Program-made: the position numbers and the translations under genes
Notes under the pieces: generated by a model
What the model was told of the DNA's origin: nothing
The model's input: the letters and a program-made list of their open reading frames with translations, nothing else
Databases searched by the model: none
From: Bacteroidales bacterium
GTDB lineage: Bacteria > Bacteroidota > Bacteroidia > Bacteroidales > UBA932
DNA: 64,000 bases
NCBI GenBank assembly: GCA_017544265.1
Contig: JAFYEM010000033.1
Coordinates: 39,277 to 103,276, forward strand
Direction of reading: 5' to 3'
Part shown: piece after piece, positions 8,343 to 16,728 of the stretch
Layout of the letters: each line of letters opens with the position of its first letter
Position numbering within the stretch: position 1 is the first letter of the stretch

Positions 8343-9596
8343 ATGTTACAGGCAAGTATTATTACCATAGGTGACGAGCTGCTGATCGGGCAGGTTGTGG
8401 ATACCAATTCGGCGGCGATTTCAAGGGTCCTCGGCGGAATTGGAGTGAAAGTGCGCTCCATGATATCCATAGCGGATGACCAAAACTCTATTCTGGAGTC
8501 CCTTAAGCGGGAATCAGGGCTCTCTGACATTGTTATTACCACCGGCGGGCTGGGCCCCACAAAAGACGATATTACAAAGAAGGCACTTGCTGAATTTGCC
8601 GGTTCTGACGGGTGGTATTACCATGAAGGACAGCTTGCCGAGATACACCGTATCCTGGGCTCCAGAGGCCTGGACGTGCTTCAGATAAATACTGACCAGG
8701 CTCTTGTACCGAAAGGCTGCGAAGTCATAGTAAACCACCTTGGAACAGCCCCTGTCATGGTTTTCAGGGGTAAAAGCAGCCTGTATTCCCTTCCCGGGGT
8801 TCCGTTCGAGGCAGTAGCAGCGCTTCCGGATATTGCGGCGGACATACGTGAACATTACAGCCTTTCCTCGATTTACCACAGGAATCTGATGGTTTACGGC
8901 ATTGCCGAGTCAAAACTGTCAAATCTCATTGCCCCCTGGGAGGATAATCTGCCTGAGGATATACATCTGGCATACCTTCCTTCCCCTCTTACCGGCATCC
9001 GGCTGAGGATTTCAGTTTACGGAGAAGACGAAACATCGGCGGAAAAGCGTGTTTCCGGCCTTTTACCGGCACTTTACGCTCTTCTTGGCGACTACCTTTA
9101 CTCTGAAGCAGATGATACGCTGGAGGGCAAAACAGGCCGTATTCTCAAGGCTAATTCCCTGACTCTGGCGGCAGCCGAGTCCTGCACCGGAGGAGAAATC
9201 GCCCACCTGATCACTACCGTACCCGGCTCTTCAGCCTATTTTCTTGGTTCCGTAACCTCCTATGCCGTCTCTGTAAAGGAAAAGGTACTTGGAGTCCCCC
9301 ATGAAACCATAGCGGAATACGGAGTAGTCAGTTCGGAGGTGGCAGCCGCCATGGCCGAAGGCGCAAGGCGCGTACTTGGTGCCGACTATGCGGTGGCCAC
9401 TACCGGTCTGGCGGGACCGGGCGGAGATGAATCCAACAAAGAAGGAACCGTGTGGATCGCCGTCGCTTCAGAGCGCGGGACAGTCACTGAAAAGCGCGTC
9501 TATTCGGCCGACCGCAAGCGCAATATCGAGCGTTTTGCTGCTTCCGCCCTCGATTTACTGCGCCGCAGCCTTCAGAAAGACGGCTTCTCTGAGTAG
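8343..9596 (+). CDS. cinA: CinA-like protein, nicotinamide-nucleotide amidohydrolase family
   Basis: 417 residues with the two CinA domains. The N-terminal MoCF-binding-like domain (about 1-170) begins ASIITIGDELLIGQ and has TTGGLGPTKDD; related proteins have ADP-ribose pyrophosphatase activity. The C-terminal PncC domain (about 255-415) has the deamidase core AAESCTGGEIAHLI and ATTGLAGPGGDE and would convert NMN to nicotinate mononucleotide for NAD recycling. Stand-alone gene with its own promoter and a strong hairpin after the stop codon. Full family length. Confidence 0.92.
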   Translation: MLQASIITIGDELLIGQVVDTNSAAISRVLGGIGVKVRSMISIADDQNSILESLKRESGLSDIVITTGGLGPTKDDITKKALAEFAGSDGWYYHEGQLAEIHRILGSRGLDVLQINTDQALVPKGCEVIVNHLGTAPVMVFRGKSSLYSLPGVPFEAVAALPDIAADIREHYSLSSIYHRNLMVYGIAESKLSNLIAPWEDNLPEDIHLAYLPSPLTGIRLRISVYGEDETSAEKRVSGLLPALYALLGDYLYSEADDTLEGKTGRILKANSLTLAAAESCTGGEIAHLITTVPGSSAYFLGSVTSYAVSVKEKVLGVPHETIAEYGVVSSEVAAAMAEGARRVLGADYAVATTGLAGPGGDESNKEGTVWIAVASERGTVTEKRVYSADRKRNIERFAASALDLLRRSLQKDGFSE

Positions 9597-9627
9597 AAAA
9601 TATAATCGCTTGAAAATAAATTTATAA

Positions 9628-9660
9628 AACAAAAATGTTAAACAATATAACATTTTTGTT
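9628..9660. terminator. Bidirectional hairpin between cinA and the zinc peptidase
   Basis: A perfect 13-bp inverted repeat (9628-9640 with 9648-9660) around a 7-base loop. The stem is AT-rich with A and T tracts on either side, so it could act for both converging genes. It is the only clear terminator between convergent genes in this window. Confidence 0.6.
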
Positions 9661-9687
9661 AACCCACTTTTGGGCCCCGTAAAGCCT

Positions 9688-10365
9688 CTAATTTTTGCGA
9701 AAAAACAGGGAAATATAGTAGAACAGATTCGCAAGCGAACCAACAGCTGCTATCACATAAGTATATGCCGCCCACTTGAGCGCATCCTGGGCTAGAGGCT
9801 TCGTTTCATAGGAGACGACCCCGGCACTTTCAAGCCATGCCACGGCCCTGGAACTTGCGTTGATTTCTACTGGAAGAGTAATGATACTGAACAGGGTTGT
9901 CAGAGCAAACAGAGCAATCGCCAGCCATAAGAGCCCGGGGAACACGTTGATAAGCAACACGCCTGCAAGCAATACCCATGAAACTATATTGGAGGCGAAA
10001 TTCACTGCAGGTACCAACAGAGTACGCAGTTTCAAGGGGCTGTAGCCGCTTGCGTGCTGAAGTACATGGCCGCATTCGTGAGCCGCGACTGCAGCTGCGG
10101 ATACGCTTCTGCCGTAATAGACATCATTGCTCAGGTTCACCGTGCGGTTCTGGGGATTGTAATGGTCCGTCAGTTCGCCGCTGATACACATTATCTTAAC
10201 ATCTGTGATTCCGTTCTCGCGAAGCATCATCTGGGCAATTTCAGCCCCCGTGAGCTGCACCGGAATCTGGGAATACTCCGCAAAACGCTTTTGCAGCTTA
10301 CCCTGGATCAGCAAACTTGCAAACATGACTGCAAGGGTGATAATCCAAATCATCGTAATGGACAT
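9688..10365 (-). CDS. Membrane zinc metallopeptidase (YugP-like)
   Basis: Predicted inner-membrane neutral zinc peptidase, 225 residues. Hydrophobic N-terminal helix (about 3-20), then the zinc motif HECGH at 96-100, followed by three hydrophobic segments (about 120-150, 150-170 and 200-220). Related Bacillus YugP-type proteins have this topology. Substrate unknown. The start ATG at 10365 has a TAAATTTG box 22 bases upstream, divergent from alr. Confidence 0.85.
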   Translation of the reverse strand: MSITMIWIITLAVMFASLLIQGKLQKRFAEYSQIPVQLTGAEIAQMMLRENGITDVKIMCISGELTDHYNPQNRTVNLSNDVYYGRSVSAAAVAAHECGHVLQHASGYSPLKLRTLLVPAVNFASNIVSWVLLAGVLLINVFPGLLWLAIALFALTTLFSIITLPVEINASSRAVAWLESAGVVSYETKPLAQDALKWAAYTYVIAAVGSLANLFYYISLFFRKN

Positions 10366-10386
10366 AATTGCATTATTTTATCTTCG

Positions 10387-10394
10387 CAAATTTA
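10387..10394 (-). promoter_or_regulatory. -7 box TAAATTTG of the zinc peptidase gene
   Basis: Perfect TAnnTTTG on the minus strand, 22 bases from the ATG at 10365. Part of a compact divergent promoter region with alr. Confidence 0.65.
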
Positions 10395-10415
10395 AGAAAT
10401 ATCATTCAAAAAGCT

Positions 10416-10423
10416 TAACTTTG
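10416..10423 (+). promoter_or_regulatory. alr -7 box TAACTTTG
   Basis: Perfect TAnnTTTG match. It decides the alr start: the frame stays open back to 10205, but that stretch overlaps the zinc peptidase gene and the promoter. Confidence 0.7.
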
Positions 10424-10435
10424 CCCAAATTTTTG

Positions 10436-11554
10436 ATGATGCACGAATTCAGGGATGATGATTTTTCACGCCTGGAACTGAGTTTCCCGGCTGCAGAGAG
10501 GAACTACCGCTACTTCAGGTCCCTGCTCGAGCCTTCGACCAGAATGCTCGTGCTGGTGAAAGCAAATGCCTACGGGCTGGGAGCAGTGGAGTTCTCATCC
10601 ATGATGCAGCGGCTCGGTGCAAATTATCTGGCGGTCGCCCATCCCGTGGAAGGCATTGAACTACGCAGCCACGGTATAAGCCTTCCTATTATAGTACTCA
10701 CCTCCGGCACTGATTACTTTTCTGAGATAATCGAGTATCACCTCGAACCCAGCCTTCCGAATCTGTCCTCCATCGAAGTTTTCTCGAAGGCTCTCCGCGC
10801 AGCCGGAAAAAAGGACTGGCCTGTCCATATTAAATTCGACACCGGAATGCACCGGCTGGGATTCACCGAGGATGAAATCGCTCCCCTTTCGGAATATCTC
10901 GGCAAATGTCCGGAAATCAAGGTGAAATCCTGTTTCTCGCACCTTGCAGCCAGCGAGGATTCCTCTCAGGACGAATTCACTCTTTCACAGATAGACCTGT
11001 TTACCAGTATGTACGGCCAGCTGTGCTCAGCTATCGGTTACAAGCCGCTGAGGCATATTCTGAACTCTGCCGGAATCGAGCGTTTCCCACGCTTCCAGTT
11101 TGATATGGTCCGGCTGGGCATAGGCATCTACGGCATCAGTTCCCTTCCAGGAGTGAAGCTCTCTCCCGTAGCCTCTCTCAAGTGCAAGATTATCCAGATA
11201 AAGAAGCTGGACAATCCTTCAGAGACCATCGGTTACGGCCGCCTGGGCAAGGTCTATCCCGGGATGACGATTGCGACCATCCCTGTCGGCTATGCGGACG
11301 GCATAGACCGTCATCTCGGCCGTGGCAAGGCCTCTTTCCTGCTCAACGGACACCGCGTTCCCACCGTCGGGAATATCTGCATGGACATGTGTATGCTCGA
11401 TGTTACAGGTGTAAATGCCGCTGTGGGAGACACGGTGACCATTTTCGGTGATGAACCATCGATAGAGGAACTTGCTGACATTCTGGGAACCATCCCCTAC
11501 GAGATACTCACTTCAGTCCCCCGGCGCATCGAGAGAATAATAGTCAGGCGTTAG
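10436..11554 (+). CDS. alr: Alanine racemase
   Basis: PLP fold-type III enzyme, 372 residues, interconverting L- and D-alanine for peptidoglycan. The PLP lysine is K42 in VKANAYGLG; RLGIGIYGI and VGYADGIDR are also family motifs, and GNICMDMCMLDV belongs to the C-terminal beta domain. Start is ATG 10436 or the next codon, ATG 10439, both just after the -7 box. Upstream in-frame residues (to 10205) do not resemble racemases. Convergent with tadA, the two overlapping by 4 bases at their stop codons. No MurF-like fusion, unlike the long Bacteroidetes Alr/MurF proteins. Confidence 0.92.
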   Translation: MMHEFRDDDFSRLELSFPAAERNYRYFRSLLEPSTRMLVLVKANAYGLGAVEFSSMMQRLGANYLAVAHPVEGIELRSHGISLPIIVLTSGTDYFSEIIEYHLEPSLPNLSSIEVFSKALRAAGKKDWPVHIKFDTGMHRLGFTEDEIAPLSEYLGKCPEIKVKSCFSHLAASEDSSQDEFTLSQIDLFTSMYGQLCSAIGYKPLRHILNSAGIERFPRFQFDMVRLGIGIYGISSLPGVKLSPVASLKCKIIQIKKLDNPSETIGYGRLGKVYPGMTIATIPVGYADGIDRHLGRGKASFLLNGHRVPTVGNICMDMCMLDVTGVNAAVGDTVTIFGDEPSIEELADILGTIPYEILTSVPRRIERIIVRR

Positions 11555-11982
11555 CGTTTTTCCCGGAAAAAGCTTAGCATAAGGGAAGAGCACTCCTCTG
11601 CCAGGACTCCCGGGGTCACTTCCGTGCGGGGATGCAGCAGGGACGGGGTGAACAAAGAATATCCCCTTCTGGGATCTCCGGCACCATAGACAATTCTCGA
11701 AATCTGCGACCAGTTCAGGGCTCCGGCGCACATAGGGCAGGGTTCCACTGTTACGTAAAGGGTGCAGTCAGTCAGATATTTGCCTCCGAACGCTTCGCTC
11801 GCCGCAGTGATGGCGATCATTTCGGCATGGGCAGTCGCATCGTGGAGAGTTTCAGTCAAGTTATGGCCTCGTCCTATTATCCTGCCGCGGGAGACAACCA
11901 CGGCGCCGATGGGCACTTCCCCCTCGCTGAGGGCTATACGCGCCTCCCGGAGAGCCTCCTCCATAAACCTTTCATCAGACAT
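11551..11982 (-). CDS. tadA: tRNA adenosine(34) deaminase
   Basis: Zinc deaminase of 143 residues that makes inosine at the wobble position of tRNA-Arg(ACG). Zinc ligands and catalytic Glu are visible: H52 and E54 in HAEMIAI, C82 and C85 in PCPMC. The ATG (complement 11980-11982) is only 4 bases after the discriminator base of tRNA-Gln, so the two are probably one transcript and tRNA 3' processing would leave an almost leaderless mRNA. A second in-frame ATG lies at 11964. Overlaps the alr stop codon by 4 bases. Confidence 0.92.
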   Translation of the reverse strand: MSDERFMEEALREARIALSEGEVPIGAVVVSRGRIIGRGHNLTETLHDATAHAEMIAITAASEAFGGKYLTDCTLYVTVEPCPMCAGALNWSQISRIVYGAGDPRRGYSLFTPSLLHPRTEVTPGVLAEECSSLMLSFFREKR

Positions 11983-11986
11983 AATG

Positions 11987-12058
11987 TTGAGATATCAGGA
12001 CTCGAACCTGAACTGAGGGAACCAAAATCCCTAGTGCTAGCCATTACACCATATCTCA
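11987..12058 (-). tRNA. tRNA-Gln (anticodon TTG)
   Basis: A complete cloverleaf on the minus strand. The 7-bp acceptor TGAGATA/TATCTCA is perfect, the anticodon stem AGGGA/TCCCT carries the loop TTTTGGT with anticodon TTG, and the T-loop GTTCGAGTC is canonical. The discriminator base is A at 11987. CCA is not encoded (CAT follows), so it must be added after transcription. Its 3' end is 4 bases before the tadA start codon. Confidence 0.95.
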
Positions 12059-12069
12059 AAATGGGCCTG

Positions 12070-12077
12070 CAAATTTA
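12070..12077 (-). promoter_or_regulatory. -7 box TAAATTTG for tRNA-Gln and tadA
   Basis: Perfect TAnnTTTG, 11 bases before the tRNA 5' end. It sits between the rng terminator and the tRNA, and probably drives tRNA-Gln and tadA together. Confidence 0.7.
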
Positions 12078-12089
12078 ATCAATTTTTTC

Positions 12090-12122
12090 GAAAGAAAAAG
12101 GAGAAGCTATTCCAGCTTCTCC
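12090..12122 (-). terminator. Intrinsic terminator overlapping the end of rng
   Basis: A perfect 9-bp stem (12114-12122 with 12100-12108) and 5-base loop, followed on the minus strand by TTTTTCTTTC. The stem includes the last codons and the stop codon (12107-12109) of rng, so the terminator is embedded in the coding sequence. Confidence 0.8.
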
Positions 12123-13672
12123 CCTTTCTCATTACAAATTTCATTTTGCAGGACTGAAAAGTCTGTGACTTCTTCAAGCCGCAGACGGATATTGTACTTT
12201 TTCTTCCACCTGGAAATGTAATTGGAGAATACTCCCCTCTTCAGGTATGCCCCGAGAATCGGGCTGGTCCTGATGACAAGGCTGCGCAAACCCTTTTCAG
12301 TGACATAGAAAGCAAGTTTGCGTTCAATCTCCTCGTCAATGACGACGCTGGAGGAAATCTTTCCCGTGCCATGACAAACCGGGCAGGTCTCGAGGGTGTT
12401 GATTTCCGTAACCGGACGTATCCTCTGGCGGGTAATCTGCATCAGACCGAATTTGGTAAGGGGCAGCACATTATGCTTGGCCCTGTCGCCTTCCATAAGG
12501 TCCTGCATCATCTTGTGCAGGGCGTTGCGGTGTTCGCCTGAATCCATGTCGATAAAGTCGACAATGACGATTCCGCCCATATCCCGCAGCCTGAGCTGCC
12601 TTGCAATTTCTTCCGCAGCAATGCAGTTCACCTCAAAGGCATACTCTTCATGGTCTGTCGCCTTGGTCCTGATGCCGCTGTTGACATCGATGACGTTCAG
12701 CGCTTCTGTTGTCTCAATCACAAGATAGGCTCCCTGCTTCATAGGCACCACCTTTCCGAACGAGCTCTTTATCTGCCGGGTTACTTCGAAATTGTCGAAA
12801 ATCGGCTTTCGGTCGCTGTAGAGATGGACAATCTTCTCCTGTTCAGGAGAGATGAGGGAGATGTACTTGCGCGTCTCCTCGCAGATTTTCTCGTCATTTA
12901 TATAAATGTTGGAGAAGGAATCGTTCAGCAGGTCGCGAAGTATGGTCGTGGTTTTGCTGTACTCGGTGAACAGCAGCTGCACATTCTTGGATGAGGCTAT
13001 TTTTCTGAAAGAACCCTCCCACTTTTCAATGAGCGACTGGGTCTCTGCGACCAGCACGGCTGCATTTTTGCCTTCAGCCGCCGTACGGATTATGGCACCG
13101 TAGTTTTTGGGAAGGATGCTTTTTACCAGAGTCTCGAGCCGGCGTTTTTCTTCCTTTGACTCGATTTTAGAGGAAATACTGACCTTCTGGGCGAAGGGCA
13201 GCAGTACAATGTTTCTTCCTGCAAGTGAAATTTCCGCGGTCAGTCGTGACCCCTTGGTGTTGATTGGCTCCTTTACAATCTGGACTATCAGCATCTGCCC
13301 GGGCTTGAGTACAGAATCGATTTTTCCCTCTTTGGGAAGGGCTTCGCCAAGAGGAATACCGGAATACAAATCAGTCAGATTGGTATTGCGGTTGCTGTCC
13401 TTTACGAACGAATCGAATGCACTGAAGTACAACCCCAGGTCGAGATAATGGATGAAGGCCTCTTTTTTGTCGCCAATGTCCACGAAGGCAGCATTGAGGG
13501 CCGGAAGGAGTTTCTTGACTCTGCCGAGATAGACATCTCCGACTACAAATCCTCCCCCTTTGCTGGACTCTGTGTTAAATTCGATCAGCCTGTGATTTTC
13601 CATCAAGGCAATCCGGACCTCTGATGTTCCTACATCGACGATAAGGTCCTTTGGCGGTTTCTCTGACTCCAT
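12107..13672 (-). CDS. rng: Ribonuclease E/G family endoribonuclease
   Basis: Single-strand RNA endonuclease of 521 residues for rRNA processing and mRNA decay. An S1-like RNA-binding domain (about 35-125, with FVDIGDKKEAFIHY) is followed by the RNase H-like and DNase I-like catalytic parts with NVIDVNSG and GGIVIVDFIDMDS, whose acidic residues bind Mg. The zinc-link CPVC is at 430-433. It lacks the long C-terminal degradosome scaffold of E. coli RNase E, as expected for RNase G. Third gene after HU and the 29-residue basic protein, with a hairpin between, and ends in an overlapping terminator. Confidence 0.92.
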   Translation of the reverse strand: MESEKPPKDLIVDVGTSEVRIALMENHRLIEFNTESSKGGGFVVGDVYLGRVKKLLPALNAAFVDIGDKKEAFIHYLDLGLYFSAFDSFVKDSNRNTNLTDLYSGIPLGEALPKEGKIDSVLKPGQMLIVQIVKEPINTKGSRLTAEISLAGRNIVLLPFAQKVSISSKIESKEEKRRLETLVKSILPKNYGAIIRTAAEGKNAAVLVAETQSLIEKWEGSFRKIASSKNVQLLFTEYSKTTTILRDLLNDSFSNIYINDEKICEETRKYISLISPEQEKIVHLYSDRKPIFDNFEVTRQIKSSFGKVVPMKQGAYLVIETTEALNVIDVNSGIRTKATDHEEYAFEVNCIAAEEIARQLRLRDMGGIVIVDFIDMDSGEHRNALHKMMQDLMEGDRAKHNVLPLTKFGLMQITRQRIRPVTEINTLETCPVCHGTGKISSSVVIDEEIERKLAFYVTEKGLRSLVIRTSPILGAYLKRGVFSNYISRWKKKYNIRLRLEEVTDFSVLQNEICNEKGEKLE

Positions 13673-13698
13673 CAGAACTTCATTTTACAGTACTACAA

Positions 13699-13727
13699 AG
13701 GGCCGATCGGAACTTCCGGTCGGCCCT
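13699..13727 (-). terminator. GC-rich hairpin between the small basic protein gene and rng
   Basis: A 12-bp stem with one G-T wobble (AGGGCCGACCGG with CCGATCGGCCCT on the minus strand) around a 5-base loop. It is followed by a weak T tail (TTTGTAG). It could be a partial terminator (attenuator) setting the level of rng relative to the two abundant upstream products, or an RNase processing site. Confidence 0.5.
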
Positions 13728-13764
13728 AGGCTTTCAGCAGACTGCTAAAATGGCAGACACAGAA

Positions 13765-13854
13765 CTATTTCTTCTTGTGTCTATTCTTGCGCAAGCGTTT
13801 TTTACGCTTGTGCGTTGCCATTTTATGTCTTTTACGTTTTTTACCGCTGGGCAT
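13765..13854 (-). CDS. 29-residue basic protein, AURKAIP1/COX24 (mS38-like) family
   Basis: A tiny gene of 30 codons encoding a protein that is more than half Lys, Arg and His: it begins MPSGKKRKRHKMATHKRKKR and ends NRHKKK. This composition and the pattern KRxxHKMxxHKRKKRLRKNRH match the short bacterial proteins with an AURKAIP1/COX24 domain, relatives of mitochondrial ribosomal protein mS38. A ribosome-associated role is inferred from that similarity. It lies 20 bases after the HU gene and upstream of rng, an arrangement of nucleoid, ribosome and RNase functions. Too small for most gene finders. Confidence 0.85.
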   Translation of the reverse strand: MPSGKKRKRHKMATHKRKKRLRKNRHKKK

Positions 13855-13874
13855 AATATTAATGTTTTATTGGA

Positions 13875-14153
13875 TTATTTCTCCTTCACGGCTGCCATGA
13901 AAACCTTTGCAGGTTTGAAAGCAGGAATATCGTGGGCGGGAATAGTAAGGGTTGTCTTCTTGGTAATGTTCCTGGCGGCTTTCTCAGCTCTGTGCTTGAT
14001 GATAAAGCTGCCGAAACCACGAAGATACACGGGTTCTCCGGCGATAAGGGATGCTTTTACTTCCTCGGTGAATGCTTCGACGACAGCGAGGATCTCACTT
14101 TTTTCAAAATTTGTTTTCTTTGCAATTGCACTAACGATGTCTGCCTTTGTCAT
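13875..14153 (-). CDS. hup: HU-family nucleoid DNA-binding protein
   Basis: Histone-like protein of 92 residues that bends DNA as a dimer. The N-terminal helices MTKADIVSAIAKKT and VEAFTEEVKASL are followed by the beta saddle with YLRGFGSFIIKHR and the arm region ARNITKKTTLTIPA, including the conserved proline that intercalates. Length is typical (about 90). It has a TACTTTTG -7 box 45 bases upstream and is the first gene of the unit with the small basic protein and rng. Confidence 0.95.
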   Translation of the reverse strand: MTKADIVSAIAKKTNFEKSEILAVVEAFTEEVKASLIAGEPVYLRGFGSFIIKHRAEKAARNITKKTTLTIPAHDIPAFKPAKVFMAAVKEK

Positions 14154-14198
14154 AACTAATGATATTTAATTAACTAACGGTTTTTCCCTTTTGGCTTG

Positions 14199-14206
14199 CA
14201 AAAGTA
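14199..14206 (-). promoter_or_regulatory. -7 box TACTTTTG of the HU operon
   Basis: Perfect TAnnTTTG on the minus strand, 45 bases before the HU ATG, leaving an AT-rich leader of roughly 40 bases. Confidence 0.65.
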
Positions 14207-14276
14207 CGTTTTTTTTTTGATTTACAAAAGATTCTATGCTTTTTTCTTTGGCACGGAGATTGATTTTTAATGACCC

Positions 14277-14313
14277 CGGGTTATTGTACCCGAAAAAACC
14301 TGACATTTTGTCA
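14277..14313. promoter_or_regulatory. Two palindromes upstream of lon
   Basis: CGGGT-N6-ACCCG at 14277-14292 and TGACATTTTGTCA (5-bp arms, 3-base centre) at 14301-14313, within 52 bases before the lon ATG. They look like operator half-site pairs; a stress regulator of lon is a reasonable guess. No canonical TAnnTTTG box is seen here. Confidence 0.4.
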
Positions 14314-14328
14314 TATTATTTTGAATTT

Positions 14329-16728
14329 ATGAAGACAGACAACTATACAATGGCTAACAGCGGTGTCGAAGTCAACATCATGCCAGTCATGCAGGAGGGC
14401 GGCCTGAAGCAGCTTGACGAGAAGAACCTCCCCATGTATCTGCCGGTACTGGCACTCCGCAACGCCGTCTTGTTTCCAGGCGCCGTATTTCCCATTACCG
14501 TGGGCAGGGACAGTTCCGTAAAACTGGTCCGGGAAATGGAAGCGACTGACGAACCCTTTGCTGCCGTGCCCCAGAAGGATGTTACTGTAGAGAATCCGAC
14601 CAGTGACGACATACACGAAATCGGCACCGTATGCAAAGTCATCAAGACTCTGGAGATGCCAGACGGCTCAGTCACTGCTATCCTCCAGGGTTTCAGAAGA
14701 GTGAAAATCGTCGAGATTGTGTCTTTCTCGCCATATATCAGCGCGGAAGTGTCATATCTGGATGACAAAATGCCCAAAGTTGACAAGCAGAGCGTGAAAG
14801 CTCTTTCCGATTCCATAAAGGAAAAGGCCTCGACAATCATCCGAGCCTCCAGTTTCGCCCCCAAGGAAGCGGTCGCGGCGGTTTCAGCTATAGACAATTT
14901 CACTTTTCTGGTGAACTTTACCGCCACTTCAACTGAAGTTGACGACCTGCAGGACAAGGTAGCCCTGCTCAATACCGGCGACATATATGAAAGAGGTATG
15001 CAGTTGCTCTCGGTGCTGGACCATCAGGTCCGGCTGATTGAACTCAAGCAGGAGATTCAGAGGAAGGTAAAAACCGAGATTGACCAGCAGCAGAGGGAGT
15101 ATTACCTGAATAATCAGCTTCGAACCATACAGGAAGAGCTGGGAATGGATGAAGGCGAGGAATTCCGCAAGCTGAGGGAAAAGGCGGCTTCGAAAAAATG
15201 GCCGGGAGAGGTTGCAGAAGTCTTTGAAAGGGAAATGTCGCGTCTGGAAAAATACAACCCCAGCTCACCGGACTACAGCGTCCAGTACAATTACATACAG
15301 TTCATGCTGGATCTCCCCTGGGGCGAGATGTCCAAGGACAATACCGACCTCCGCCATGCCCAGAAGGTCCTGAATGAAGACCACTTCGGACTTGATACAG
15401 TGAAAGACCGTATTATAGAATATCTTGCAGTTATCAAGTTAAAGGGTAACATGAAGTCTCCGATACTCTGTCTGTACGGGCATCCCGGGGTCGGAAAGAC
15501 CAGTCTCGGAAAATCTGTCGCAAGAGCCCTGGGACGCAAGTACGTCCGCATCTCTCTTGGCGGCCTGCACGATGAAGCGGAAATCCGGGGCCATCGCAAA
15601 ACCTACGTGGGAGCCCTTCCGGGCAGGATTCTCAACGGCATCAAGAATGCCGGGACTTCCAATCCTGTGGTCGTTCTGGACGAGATTGACAAGGTGGGAC
15701 AGGATTTCAAGGGAGATCCCTCTTCTGCCCTCCTGGAGGCATTGGATCCGGAACAGAACGCTTCCTTCCATGACAACTACCTGGATTTGGACTACGATTT
15801 GTCCAACGTACTGTTCATTACCACTGCCAATGGCATTTCCACAATCCAGCCGGCCCTCAGGGACAGGATGGAACTGATTAACGTCACCGGATACCTGGCC
15901 GAAGAAAAGACCGAGATAGCAAGCCGGTACCTGCTTCCGAAGCAGCTCCGCGAACATGGGCTGAAGGAGGACCAGCTGCATATTTCAAAGAAAGTCATTC
16001 GTGAAATAATAGACAAGTACACCCATGAGTCGGGAGTACGCGGGCTGGACAAGCAGATCGCCAAAATCGCTCGTGTTACCGCAAAGAAAATTGCCCTTGA
16101 CGGCTCCGCGCCCGGGGAAATAGGCTCCGACATGCTGAAAGAATATCTGGGACTGCCGACTTCCTTCCACGATATGCAGAAGGGAAACGAAGCTCCCGGA
16201 GTAGTGACCGGACTGGCGTGGACCGAACTCGGCGGGGAGATTCTCTTCGTGGAATCATCCATCAGCGAAGGCAAGGGAAACCTCACCATGACCGGAAATC
16301 TGGGGGATGTCATGAAAGAGTCCGCGCAGATTGCCTATCAGTACATAAAGGCTCACCCGGAGTACGCCAAAACTGACGCCGAACAGTTTGCAAAGAAGGA
16401 TATCCACGTGCATGTCCCTGAAGGCGCCGTACCCAAGGACGGGCCTTCCGCAGGTATCACGATGGTCAGTTCCATGCTTTCCGCGCTTCGCGGCGAAGCT
16501 GTCCGGCACGGTATTGCAATGACCGGGGAAATGACCCTCAGGGGGCGCGTACTGCCGGTCGGAGGCATAAAGGAAAAGATTCTCGCTGCCAAGCGGGCCG
16601 GAGTAAAAACCATAATTATTTCTGAAGAAAACAAAAAAGATATCGACGACATCAAGGAAATTTACATAAAAGGTCTTACCTTTGTCTATGTCAAGGACAT
16701 AAAAGACGTAATAGACAATATTTTCTGA
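14329..16728 (+). CDS. lon: ATP-dependent Lon protease
   Basis: Cytoplasmic AAA+ protease, 799 residues, for damaged and regulatory proteins. The N-terminal LAN substrate domain begins [18 protein letters not shown], a coiled-coil region precedes the ATPase with Walker A GHPGVGKT (384-391) and Walker [10 protein letters not shown], and the C-terminal protease domain has the Ser-Lys dyad S707 (KDGPSAG) and K750 (GGIKEK). The frame is open back to 14236, but the family starts near ATG 14329; ATG 14350 is another option. First gene of an operon: its stop codon overlaps the ung start (TGATG). Confidence 0.96.
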   Translation: MKTDNYTMANSGVEVNIMPVMQEGGLKQLDEKNLPMYLPVLALRNAVLFPGAVFPITVGRDSSVKLVREMEATDEPFAAVPQKDVTVENPTSDDIHEIGTVCKVIKTLEMPDGSVTAILQGFRRVKIVEIVSFSPYISAEVSYLDDKMPKVDKQSVKALSDSIKEKASTIIRASSFAPKEAVAAVSAIDNFTFLVNFTATSTEVDDLQDKVALLNTGDIYERGMQLLSVLDHQVRLIELKQEIQRKVKTEIDQQQREYYLNNQLRTIQEELGMDEGEEFRKLREKAASKKWPGEVAEVFEREMSRLEKYNPSSPDYSVQYNYIQFMLDLPWGEMSKDNTDLRHAQKVLNEDHFGLDTVKDRIIEYLAVIKLKGNMKSPILCLYGHPGVGKTSLGKSVARALGRKYVRISLGGLHDEAEIRGHRKTYVGALPGRILNGIKNAGTSNPVVVLDEIDKVGQDFKGDPSSALLEALDPEQNASFHDNYLDLDYDLSNVLFITTANGISTIQPALRDRMELINVTGYLAEEKTEIASRYLLPKQLREHGLKEDQLHISKKVIREIIDKYTHESGVRGLDKQIAKIARVTAKKIALDGSAPGEIGSDMLKEYLGLPTSFHDMQKGNEAPGVVTGLAWTELGGEILFVESSISEGKGNLTMTGNLGDVMKESAQIAYQYIKAHPEYAKTDAEQFAKKDIHVHVPEGAVPKDGPSAGITMVSSMLSALRGEAVRHGIAMTGEMTLRGRVLPVGGIKEKILAAKRAGVKTIIISEENKKDIDDIKEIYIKGLTFVYVKDIKDVIDNIF

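Noticed and set aside
10205-10435. 77-residue N-terminal extension of alanine racemase
   Set aside because: It runs antisense through the zinc peptidase gene and the alr promoter and does not resemble racemases.
15439-15981. 180-codon frame antisense to lon
   Set aside because: Lies over the highly conserved AAA+ region of lon; typical shadow frame.
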